From NCBI GenBank assembly GCA_002315535.1, contig DCHA01000038.1, forward strand, positions 1-13,268: a stretch of 13,268 nucleotides of DNA, read 5' to 3'. Below are positions 6,814 through 13,268 of the stretch, piece by piece. A model generated the notes under the pieces. The model had not been told where the DNA came from. It ran no database searches and saw only the letters and a list, made by a program, of their open reading frames with translations. The position numbers and the translations under genes were made by a program. The stretch is from Firmicutes bacterium UBA1764. Lineage in GTDB: Bacteria; Bacillota; Clostridia; Peptostreptococcales; Anaerovoracaceae. Position 1 is the stretch's first letter; the number at the start of each line of letters is the position of its first letter.

Positions 6814-8040
6814 ATGAAATTACTTGAAGGTATAAAAATTGTTTCACTTGAAACTCACGTTGCTGTTCCTGCGGCTACAAGACAGCTTGCAGACTGGGGC
6901 GCAGAGGTAATCAAGATTGAGGGGCTTCACGGCGACCTGTGGAGAAATATCAGTAAAACATATATGCTCCCGGCAGAGGATGATGAGAATAGCTTCTTTA
7001 CTCTTCCGAATTCAAACAAGAAATTAATCAGCTTGGATTTAAAAGAAGAAAAGGCTCGTGAAATACTATTTAAGCTGCTCGAGGATGCTGATGCTTTTAT
7101 TAGCAGTGTTAGATATAAATCACTCGAGAGCATGGGACTTGACTGGGAATCACTTCACGCAAAATATCCGAAGCTGTTCTATTATCATTTCACAGGCTAC
7201 GGATATGAAGGGCCAAAGTCAGAGCTTCCGGGATTTGATTCTGCTGCATTTTGGGCTAACTCCGGTCTTTCCGGAGACTTCGCTTCAGACGGAGATACCC
7301 CGATTAATGTAAACATGGCAGGTGGAGATATCGCTGCGGCAAGCAATGTCCTTTCCGGTATACTCGGCGGAATTCTTCATTCAAGACTTACAGGCGAAGG
7401 TGTTAGAGGCACTACATCTCTTTATGCTTCCGGCATCTGGATTAACTGGGGCAATATCATTGCATTCCAGGAAGGTTACAGAAGAATGCCGATGAAGAGC
7501 CCGAAGAATCCGTATGAGCTTCGTGGTGTTCCGTTCCAGAGAGTGTACAAGTGCAAAGATGGTAAATGGCTTGCTATGTGTGTTCTTGAAGCAGACAAGG
7601 GCTGCAGAGTAGTACTGCCGCTTTTGGGGCTTGAGGATGAAGTCAACAATCCAAAGTTCTATGACGCAAAGCAGCTCTATGCAAATAAGAAAGAAGTGCT
7701 CGACAAGATGACGAACGCATTCCTGCAGAAGACTCGTGATGAGTGGATAAAGATATTTGGGGATGCAGATATTGTTGTTGCACCAAATCTGACTGGCGGC
7801 GAGATAGCAGAAGACGAGCAGGCAATTGCTAACGATTATGTGTCCGAATTAACATTCCCGACAGGAAGTAAGATGATGATGCCTAATCCGCCAAATCACT
7901 TCTATGGCGTTGACATTCTTCCGACAAAGAGTGCCGGAGCAATAGGATCTGACACGCTAGAAATCTTAAAAGCACATGGATATAGCGATGAAGAAATTAC
8001 AGAGCTTGACAGTGCAAATATTATCAAAGTGGCTAAATAA
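6814..8040 (+). CDS. Class III (CaiB/BaiF/FldA-type) CoA-transferase, first copy
   Basis: A 408-residue family III CoA-transferase, normal length, which moves CoA between carboxylic acids through an aspartyl anhydride. The N-terminal LEGIKIVSLE and DWGAEVIKIE motifs, the PGFDSAAFWA segment (139-148) and the candidate catalytic Asp172 in AGGDIAAA match the family. The C-terminal EQAIANDYVSEL and PTGSK segments resemble the FldA/HadA subgroup that activates hydroxy acids in amino acid fermentation, but no dehydratase genes are present here. The ribosome binding site GAGGAAA sits just before the ATG. It may transfer CoA to acetoacetate or to the pathway substrate. It is separated from the upstream gene by a hairpin and from the SDR gene by another, so it may be expressed at a different level. 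Confidence 0.9.
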   Translation: MKLLEGIKIVSLETHVAVPAATRQLADWGAEVIKIEGLHGDLWRNISKTYMLPAEDDENSFFTLPNSNKKLISLDLKEEKAREILFKLLEDADAFISSVRYKSLESMGLDWESLHAKYPKLFYYHFTGYGYEGPKSELPGFDSAAFWANSGLSGDFASDGDTPINVNMAGGDIAAASNVLSGILGGILHSRLTGEGVRGTTSLYASGIWINWGNIIAFQEGYRRMPMKSPKNPYELRGVPFQRVYKCKDGKWLAMCVLEADKGCRVVLPLLGLEDEVNNPKFYDAKQLYANKKEVLDKMTNAFLQKTRDEWIKIFGDADIVVAPNLTGGEIAEDEQAIANDYVSELTFPTGSKMMMPNPPNHFYGVDILPTKSAGAIGSDTLEILKAHGYSDEEITELDSANIIKVAK

Positions 8041-8050
8041 TAAATCAAAT

Positions 8051-8081
8051 AAAGATGCAGCTGTGTGAGAGTTGCATCTTT
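8051..8081 (+). terminator. Possible weak terminator or attenuator hairpin
   Basis: A 12-bp stem with one G-U pair (AAAGATGCAGCT / AGTTGCATCTTT) and a 7-nt loop ends in only four T residues. It lies just after the first CoA-transferase gene and ends 25 bp before the SDR start. The short T-run suggests partial termination, so downstream genes would still be transcribed at a lower level. Confidence 0.5.
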
Positions 8082-8105
8082 TGCAATATATAAAAGGTGA
8101 TAAAA

Positions 8106-8849
8106 ATGGGTCAATTAGACGGAAAATACACAGTTGTAACCGGCGGTGGCAAGGGCATAGGCAGAGCCGTTGTTGAGCGCTTTTTAAAGGAGGGCGCTGC
8201 CGGCGTTGCTATTCTTGATTACGATGAAGATACTGCAAAGCAAACTCAAGCTGAGCTTGCTGATGACAGAGTTATCGTAGTAAAGTGCGATGTTGCAAAT
8301 TCTGAAATGGTTAAAAGTGCATTTGCAGCTGTTTACGAAAAATTCGGAAGAATAGATGTACTTATAAACAATGCGGGCCTTACCAGAGATTCCATGGTTC
8401 ACAAGATGAGTGAAGATCAGTGGGATCTTGTAATCAACGCAGATCTTAAGGGAACCTTCCTTTGCAGCCAGCAGGTTGTCGAAGGAATGAAGGCTCAGAA
8501 CTACGGCAAGATTGTAAACATTTCTTCCATCGCAGGCTACGGAAATGTTGGACAGGCAAATTACTCAGCGGCAAAAGCCGGCGTAATGGGGCTGACCGCA
8601 ACAATGAGCAAAGAGCTTGGTCCTAAGAATATTACAGTAAATGCAATAACTCCGGGATCAATTAATACTGACATGATTAAGACTATTCCGGAGGAGGTTT
8701 CAAAGCGAATTCAGAGCTTGATTCCGCTTAGAAGAAACGGTGAGCCGGAGGAGCTTGCAAGCGCGGTACTATTCCTCGCAAGCGATGAGTCCAGCTATAT
8801 TACCGGAGTAGTTCTTAACGTTAACGGTGGACTGCGTATTAGTTTTTAA
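8106..8849 (+). CDS. SDR-family oxidoreductase, FabG-like (3-oxoacyl reductase)
   Basis: A 247-residue classical short-chain dehydrogenase. It shows the cofactor motif TGGGKGIG (12-19), NNAG (88-91) and the catalytic tetrad Asn111, Ser141, Tyr153, Lys157 (in ISSIAGYG and ANYSAAKAG), followed by the ITPGSINTDM loop. FabG-like SDRs interconvert 3-oxoacyl and 3-hydroxyacyl thioesters (ACP or CoA). No fatty acid genes are nearby, so here it more likely acts on acetoacetyl-CoA or on a pathway hydroxy acid (inference). I place the start at ATG 8106, 6 bases after AAGGTG; an in-frame GTG at 8097 lies inside that ribosome binding site. It sits between the two CoA-transferase genes, 16 bp before the second. 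Confidence 0.9.
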   Translation: MGQLDGKYTVVTGGGKGIGRAVVERFLKEGAAGVAILDYDEDTAKQTQAELADDRVIVVKCDVANSEMVKSAFAAVYEKFGRIDVLINNAGLTRDSMVHKMSEDQWDLVINADLKGTFLCSQQVVEGMKAQNYGKIVNISSIAGYGNVGQANYSAAKAGVMGLTATMSKELGPKNITVNAITPGSINTDMIKTIPEEVSKRIQSLIPLRRNGEPEELASAVLFLASDESSYITGVVLNVNGGLRISF

Positions 8850-8864
8850 TAATTAGGAGAAAGT

Positions 8865-10067
8865 ATGAAACCACTTGAAGGTTTAAAAGTAGTCGAGCTC
8901 GCATCATTTATTGCTGTTCCGTCTGCGGCACGTATGCTGTCAGACTGGGGCGCAGAGGTAATAAAGGTTGAGCCTTTAGAAGGTGATTACTACAGAAATT
9001 TCGGCTTAACAATGATGCTCCCTACCAATGGGGAAATCAATCCGGTTTTCACCGCACTTAACACCGGCAAGAAGCTGGTGTCGCTGAATCTCAAAAGCAA
9101 AGAGGGTATAGCCGCTCTTAAGAAGCTGATTGCCAAAGCCGATGTTTTTATGACAAACATCAGGTATCAGTCCATTCGAAAAATGGGGCTTGGATATGAA
9201 GACATTCATAAGGAATTCCCGAGTCTGGTTTACTTCCATTTTGATGGCTTCGGAAAAAAGGGCCCTGATGCAGACAGGCCCGGCTTTGACCAGGCGGCAT
9301 TTTGGGCATATCCGGGAATGACAGGTGATTGGGCAACAAAGGGCGAGCATCCGCTTAGGCCCGGCCACGGCTTTGGAGATGCCGTTACAAGCTTTAATAT
9401 CGCAAGCGGAATTCTCGCTGCTGTATTCCGTCAAAAGATGAGCGGCGAGGGACTATATGCGTCAACATCACTTTTCGCATCAGGAATTTGGGGGAATCAT
9501 ATTTCTCTTATTTCTGCCGGAGCACCTACTCCTACAATTGAATTCCCAAGAGAAATCGATTCGGAGAATTTCCCATTTACTAATTGCTACGAGTGTAGCG
9601 ATGGTCGTTGGATGATGTGGTATTCGATGATTACAAAGCTCGAAGCCTGTCTGAAGGCTTTGGGAAGACCTGACCTAATCGGGGATCCGAGATTTTGCGA
9701 TCGTGCAAGCATACGCCAGAATAAGAAAGAGCTGTACAGAATTATTCAGGAAGAAAGTCTCAAGCATGATTCTGAATATTGGGACAATATCCTAAGTGAG
9801 TACGATATTGTTCACTGCAAGCTTGCAACTATGCAGGAGACCTGCCACTCAGAGCAGGCATGGGCAAATGATTACTTTGAAAAGGTAAAGTATGCCGACG
9901 GAAGTGAGTATATTCAGGCAACTATTCCTATGGAATTCTCTGATTACGAGCGTCCAAAGGCTCAGCCCTGCGGAAACATTGGCGCTGATACTAAGGAAGT
10001 ATTAAAGGATTTCGGCTATTCTGAATCAGAGCTTGATCAAATGCTAGCTTCAGGAATAATAAAATAA
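8865..10067 (+). CDS. Class III (CaiB/BaiF/FldA-type) CoA-transferase, second copy
   Basis: A 400-residue paralog of the CoA-transferase at 6814, roughly 40-45% identical in the N-terminal half by eye. It keeps LEGLKVVELA, DWGAEVIKVE, RPGFDQAAFWA and the candidate catalytic Asp172 in GFGDAVTSF. The C-terminal part has EQAWANDYFEKVKY, typical of the FldA/HadA subgroup. The divergence from the first copy, with the active site kept, suggests a different donor or acceptor acid rather than simple redundancy. An AGGAG site lies 6 bases before the ATG. It is the last gene of the rightward operon, followed by the terminator at 10082-10103. Confidence 0.9.
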   Translation: MKPLEGLKVVELASFIAVPSAARMLSDWGAEVIKVEPLEGDYYRNFGLTMMLPTNGEINPVFTALNTGKKLVSLNLKSKEGIAALKKLIAKADVFMTNIRYQSIRKMGLGYEDIHKEFPSLVYFHFDGFGKKGPDADRPGFDQAAFWAYPGMTGDWATKGEHPLRPGHGFGDAVTSFNIASGILAAVFRQKMSGEGLYASTSLFASGIWGNHISLISAGAPTPTIEFPREIDSENFPFTNCYECSDGRWMMWYSMITKLEACLKALGRPDLIGDPRFCDRASIRQNKKELYRIIQEESLKHDSEYWDNILSEYDIVHCKLATMQETCHSEQAWANDYFEKVKYADGSEYIQATIPMEFSDYERPKAQPCGNIGADTKEVLKDFGYSESELDQMLASGIIK

Positions 10068-10081
10068 AAAAGATAAACAAT

Positions 10082-10103
10082 AAAGCCGGCGTAAGCCGGC
10101 TTT
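10082..10103. terminator. Bidirectional terminator between convergent genes
   Basis: A perfect 9-bp GC-rich stem (AAAGCCGGC / GCCGGCTTT) with loop GTAA stands between the end of the rightward operon (10067) and the end of the leftward activator gene (10108). The tails are T-rich but interrupted on both strands, so it probably serves both transcripts. Confidence 0.8.
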
Positions 10104-10107
10104 GTTA

Positions 10108-11541
10108 TTAAAGATTATACTTTTGTTTTCTTCTTACTGCGGATGGTTGGCTGATGTTGAGCTTCTTTGCAAGCTCGTAGGTTGTTTTGCATTCTGACAT
10201 CGCGCGTATGATAACTGTTTTTTCACAGTCCTCAAGATATTTATTCAAATCAAAGTTATCAAATGAAAATCCCATTCCTGATGATGAGATTTCTGTCATC
10301 ATGTCAATCTCGTTTCTGCCTTTATTAATAAAGTCCTCCGGAGTCTTTTCTGACTTCAGTTCAAAAATTGCATCATTAATTCTTTGAATACAGTCCGTAT
10401 GCTCAGCGCAGGTTACCAGAGTTCTCTCAACCAGGTTCTTGAGCTGCCTGATATTACCCGGCCAGTCATAGTTGAGGAGCTGCTCCTTTGCCTCGTTTGA
10501 AAAATGCATCATCTTAGAGTACTGCACACAGTATTTATCTAGGAAGAAATTTGCCAGAGGTATTATATCTTCCTTTCTCTCCTTTAGTGAAGGAAGGTTG
10601 ATTGGAATAACGTTCAGTCTGTAGTAAAGGTCGCTTCTGAAGAGGTCTTGATAGCAGAGCTTTTCAAGTCTTTTACTTGTTGCAGAAACAACTCTGAAGT
10701 CAACCTTGATGTTTTCGACACCGCCAACTCTTCTGATACTTTTGCTTTCAATTGCGCGCAGCAGTTTTCCCTGAAGGGATAGCGGCATGGAATTGATTTC
10801 GTCCAGGAATAATATTCCGCCGTTCGCTTCCTCGATTAAACCCTTTTTGCCTTTGGGGTTTGCTCCGGTAAAAGAGCCTTGTTCATATCCGAAGAGCTCC
10901 GCTTCAAGTAGGTTCTCCGGAATAGCGGCACAGTTAATATCTATAAGGGGCTTGTCCCTTCTGTTGCTGAGTCTGTGAAGCTCCTTTGCGATAACTTCCT
11001 TTCCTGTTCCGGACTCTCCTGTGATGAGCACGGATGAATCAACATTGGAGATTGCGTGCAAGGTTTCCATGATGGATCTCATCGCAGGACTGTTTGCAAT
11101 TATGGTTACTTCGGAGCTTGGAGCGTCCGGATCGTATTCATTTTGGAGTGAGATAGTAGTTTTCTGGTCGTTGATCGAAATAATATCTACTTTTCCGATT
11201 ATATAAATGATATTTCCTGCGGCATCGAAAATTGGAGTTTCCGTTACAAACTGTCTCATTTTTCTGTCCGAACGATAATCGTATACAGTCTGGAACATTG
11301 AAATGGATTTCTTTTCTCTGAGAACAATGTCGGCAATGATTGGCTTACATTCCGTCGGCAAATTGTGGACATTATAGCTGAGAGCTTGCTCTCTGGAAAT
11401 TCCCCAAACCTTTAAGTATGAGTCGTTTACATATACATAATTTCCTTCAGCATCGATAATCCAGATAATAGATGAGAGCGTGTTAAGACAAGACAGTATT
11501 AAATCATCCGGAATTTTCGATGTTACAATGTTAGTGTTCAT
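10108..11541 (-). CDS. Second sigma-54-dependent activator, PAS-AAA+-HTH
   Basis: A 477-residue enhancer-binding protein with the same layout as the one at 593-2017. The PAS domain (about residues 15-120) has IIDAEGNYVYVND. The AAA+ domain has Walker A GESGTGKE (175-182), GSFTGA (222-227, a tolerated Ser for Ala), Walker B ILFLDEI (243-249), arginine-finger candidates R302 and R308, and WPGNIRQLKN. The C-terminal HTH (about 444-477) ends in SAVRRKQKYNL and differs clearly from the first activator's RTSVGRKLKKYGL, so DNA specificity may differ. The start at 11541 is preceded by AAGGAG. It is transcribed divergently from the solute-binding protein gene, and its start lies 78 bp from the dyad element at 11619-11675. 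Local regulation of that transporter and of the catabolic operon is the likely role (inference). Confidence 0.93.
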   Translation of the reverse strand: MNTNIVTSKIPDDLILSCLNTLSSIIWIIDAEGNYVYVNDSYLKVWGISREQALSYNVHNLPTECKPIIADIVLREKKSISMFQTVYDYRSDRKMRQFVTETPIFDAAGNIIYIIGKVDIISINDQKTTISLQNEYDPDAPSSEVTIIANSPAMRSIMETLHAISNVDSSVLITGESGTGKEVIAKELHRLSNRRDKPLIDINCAAIPENLLEAELFGYEQGSFTGANPKGKKGLIEEANGGILFLDEINSMPLSLQGKLLRAIESKSIRRVGGVENIKVDFRVVSATSKRLEKLCYQDLFRSDLYYRLNVIPINLPSLKERKEDIIPLANFFLDKYCVQYSKMMHFSNEAKEQLLNYDWPGNIRQLKNLVERTLVTCAEHTDCIQRINDAIFELKSEKTPEDFINKGRNEIDMMTEISSSGMGFSFDNFDLNKYLEDCEKTVIIRAMSECKTTYELAKKLNISQPSAVRRKQKYNL

Positions 11542-11585
11542 TTATGCTCCTTTTGCTTCAAACAAGCCATTTGATTCATAATTGA

Positions 11586-11614
11586 ATTATTGCGCATTTT
11601 TTAACAAAAAGCAA
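11586..11614 (-). promoter_or_regulatory. Possible sigma-70 promoter for activator 2
   Basis: On the minus strand TTGCTT (-35), a 17-bp spacer and AATAAT (-10) precede the activator gene, with a predicted start about 38 nt before its ATG. The -35 match is weak. Activators of this kind are commonly made from a housekeeping promoter, which fits. Confidence 0.35.
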
Positions 11615-11618
11615 GAGG

Positions 11619-11675
11619 TTTAATTCAAAAGTGCATTGCAAAAATGCACGCTCGATGATTCACTACTGAATTAAA
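11619..11675. promoter_or_regulatory. 57-bp dyad element, second copy, predicted enhancer (UAS)
   Basis: Outer arms TTTAATTCA (11619-11627) and TGAATTAAA (11667-11675) form a 9-bp inverted repeat. The core dyad GTGCATT-GCAAA-AATGCAC (11631-11649) lies near the left arm, whereas in the copy at 3369-3424 the same core is near the right arm on the other strand; the whole element is therefore inverted. It is about 100 bp upstream of the sigma-54 promoter at 11775. Conservation over about 57 bp in otherwise unlike AT-rich DNA argues for a specific binding site. Confidence 0.78.
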
Positions 11676-11692
11676 AAGCTCATTTTTTAAAG

Positions 11693-11707
11693 AAATGTGT
11701 AAAAAAG
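11693..11707 (+). repeat. Short repeated motif AAATGYGYAAAAAG, copy 3
   Basis: Reads AAATGTGTAAAAAAG, one base different from 3347-3361, and lies between the dyad element and the sigma-54 promoter as copy 2 does in the other control region. The following CACA gives it a weak dyad with TGTG. Confidence 0.35.
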
Positions 11708-11774
11708 CACATCATTTAGGCTGTAATACCCCTTTATATTGTGTTTTTCATGTTTTTTTACAGAATTGTTACAT

Positions 11775-11791
11775 TTGGCACACTATTTGCA
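11775..11791 (+). promoter_or_regulatory. Sigma-54 (-24/-12) promoter for the solute-binding protein
   Basis: TTGGCAC-ACTAT-TTGCA is an exact consensus match with correct spacing. The predicted start is near 11802, giving a leader of about 85 nt before the ATG at 11887. Like the promoter at 3481, it continues into an A-rich stretch containing CTAAA. Confidence 0.9.
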
Positions 11792-11886
11792 AACTAAATA
11801 GAATGCGTAGATGCGTGCAGACCTAATCACGCGTTTTGCTATTTAATAGCCTTATTATTTAAAACATTTTATGGAGGAAAAAACTA

Positions 11887-13268
11887 ATGAAGAAATTTCT
11901 AGCAGTTTTACTCGCTCTGGCAATGATTCTTGCTTGCTTCACAGCTTGCGGAGACAAGAAGGAAGAGCCGGCAGCAGAAAATCCATCAACTGAGGCAAAG
12001 AGCTATAAAGAGACTGTAGTATTCACATTCCAGTCTGAACCATCCAATGGTTCCCCTTACTTCAGCAATGGTACACAGAGTAGACTTGTATCCAACCAGA
12101 CTCACGAAGCACTTTTCAATTATAACTATGATACACAAGTGCTCGACCCAGTTCTTGCAGAATCCTGCACAGACGTTAATGGCGACGGTATGCTTTACGA
12201 AGTTAAGATTCGTCAGGGCGTAACATTCCATGACGGAAAGGGTGAAACAATTGACACTCTCACAGCTGACGACGTTAAGTTCACTTGGGAATATGCAGGT
12301 GTTGGCGGAACAGGCTCAAACGAATTCAAGATTGCTGCATATGCATATGTAGATAAGATTGAAGTAGTTGATGATTACACAATCAGATTCTACATGAAGG
12401 CCCCAACATATGACTTCCAGTTCTACCTTGCAGGAGACTCAAAGGTTCTTTCAAAGGAAGCATTCGACAAGATCGCAGATTCAACAACAGCTGAAGAAGT
12501 TGGTACAGGCCCGTACTACTACAACTATGATAAGAAGATGGATGGTTCATACCACACATTCACCAGATACGAAAATTACTGGGGTGGACTTGATAAGTAT
12601 CCATCAAAGAACATCGAATGGCGTGTAATTCCTGATTCAACAACTCAGGTATCCGCTCTCCAGACAGGCGAAGTTGATATGGTAATTTCATATCCTATCT
12701 CCCAGCTTTCACTCATCGACGGAGATGCAAACTTCAAGAGCACACTCGTTCCAGGAACATCCAACATTTGGTTCACAATGAACTGGCACAACTCATTCAA
12801 GCCGACAGACGAAACAGCTAAGAAGATTCGTCAGGCAATGTGCTATGCAATCGACAGAGAATCAATGATCAAGGTAGTATATGCAACATCCAACGGTAAA
12901 GCTGGATCAGAATCTTACTACTTCGTAGCTCCGGTAGTATCCGGATATAAGGCAGTAACTTATCCGTACATGCACGATACAGCTAAGGCTCAGGAAATCA
13001 TGACAGGCCTTGGATACAGTGCAGATAAGCCACTCCACCTCAAGTTCGCATTCTACTCTGCATTCCAGTCATATGCAGAAGTACTTCAGGCACAGCTCAA
13101 GGATGCTTATATCGATCTTGAACTTTGCTTAATCGATGCATCAACATCCAATGCAACATACGCTGCAGGTGAAGGCTTCGACCTCCTTCTCAACTACACA
13201 TCACTCGGCGGAGCTATGATGTACGACGTAGACAGATTCCACCTCTCAACAGGTGCTGCTGCATCCGG
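11887..13268 (+). CDS. ABC transporter solute-binding lipoprotein, SBP_bac_5 (peptide/nickel) family, partial
   Basis: The reading frame stays open to the window end (460 codons seen); the C-terminus is missing, as full family members have roughly 500-560 residues. It begins with a lipoprotein signal peptide (MKKFLAVLLALAMILA) with two candidate lipidated cysteines: Cys21 in FTACGD, the more usual context, or Cys17 in ILAC. A charged, Ala/Glu-rich linker follows. Family hallmarks are GVTFHDG (111-117), LTADDVKFTW (125-134), VGTGPYYY (205-212) and the later KIRQAMCYAIDRESM. The protein should be anchored outside the membrane and deliver a peptide or other organic solute to an ABC permease, probably encoded just beyond the window. 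GGAGG lies upstream of the ATG. The perfect sigma-54 promoter and shared dyad element tie it to the catabolic operon, so it likely imports that pathway's substrate (inference). Confidence 0.92.
   Translation, partial: MKKFLAVLLALAMILACFTACGDKKEEPAAENPSTEAKSYKETVVFTFQSEPSNGSPYFSNGTQSRLVSNQTHEALFNYNYDTQVLDPVLAESCTDVNGDGMLYEVKIRQGVTFHDGKGETIDTLTADDVKFTWEYAGVGGTGSNEFKIAAYAYVDKIEVVDDYTIRFYMKAPTYDFQFYLAGDSKVLSKEAFDKIADSTTAEEVGTGPYYYNYDKKMDGSYHTFTRYENYWGGLDKYPSKNIEWRVIPDSTTQVSALQTGEVDMVISYPISQLSLIDGDANFKSTLVPGTSNIWFTMNWHNSFKPTDETAKKIRQAMCYAIDRESMIKVVYATSNGKAGSESYYFVAPVVSGYKAVTYPYMHDTAKAQEIMTGLGYSADKPLHLKFAFYSAFQSYAEVLQAQLKDAYIDLELCLIDASTSNATYAAGEGFDLLLNYTSLGGAMMYDVDRFHLSTGAAAS

Larger units (their letters stand above)
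11542..11886. promoter_or_regulatory. Divergent control region between activator 2 and the solute-binding protein
   Basis: A 345-bp AT-rich gap without genes. It contains a possible sigma-70 promoter for activator 2 (11586-11614), the second dyad element (11619-11675), a short motif copy (11693-11707), a consensus sigma-54 promoter (11775-11791), and in the leader an imperfect inverted repeat (AATGCGT 11802-11808 with ACGCGTT 11829-11835, extended by TAAATAG / CTATTTA). Confidence 0.8.

Noticed and set aside
8097..8105. GTG start for the SDR at 8097
   Set aside because: The GTG is part of the AAGGTG ribosome binding site of the ATG at 8106, which gives a typical 247-residue SDR.
11555..11568. 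GC/GG pair with sigma-54 spacing on the minus strand before activator 2
   Set aside because: Flanking bases do not match the consensus, and the implied start would fall downstream of the ribosome binding site.

Overview
The window looks like chromosomal DNA of an anaerobic, amino-acid-fermenting Firmicute (class Clostridia). The evidence is moderate to low GC with AGA/GCA-rich codon use, strong AGGAGG-type ribosome binding sites, sigma-54 activators of the PAS/AAA+/HTH type common in Clostridia, and class III CoA-transferases resembling those of Stickland-type fermenters. The species cannot be named from the sequence. No mobile element, tRNA, rRNA or CRISPR array was seen.

Layout. (1) A leftward unit at 44-3233, read thiolase -> sigma-54 activator -> small membrane protein, ends in a hairpin terminator at 35-57. 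(2) A 328-bp divergent control region (3234-3561) carries one sigma-54 promoter facing each way and a 56-bp dyad element between them. (3) A rightward catabolic operon (3562-10067) encodes two tandem beta-keto acid cleavage enzymes (BKACE/DUF849), a 119-residue protein of unknown function with an internal repeat, a ketopantoate-reductase-family dehydrogenase, a class III CoA-transferase, a FabG-like SDR and a second class III CoA-transferase. It ends at a bidirectional terminator. (4) A second, paralogous sigma-54 activator is encoded leftward (10108-11541). (5) A 345-bp control region carries a second copy of the dyad element and a third sigma-54 promoter. (6) A lipoprotein of the peptide/nickel family of ABC solute-binding proteins (SBP_bac_5) starts at 11887 and is cut by the window end.

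How the parts may work together (inference). The solute-binding protein captures a substrate. The dehydrogenase may make a beta-keto acid. The BKACE enzymes would cleave it with acetyl-CoA into acetoacetate plus a new acyl-CoA. The CoA-transferases could activate acetoacetate or the incoming acid. The thiolase and SDR would then process acetoacetyl-CoA to acetyl-CoA or 3-hydroxybutyryl-CoA. The kamA/kamDE/kdd genes of lysine fermentation are absent from the window, so the substrate is unknown. The most distinctive feature is the regulation: two PAS-type sigma-54 activators, two copies of one long dyad element (the second inverted relative to the first) and three -24/-12 promoters, which together suggest a dedicated, substrate-sensing sigma-54 regulon for an undescribed beta-keto acid pathway.
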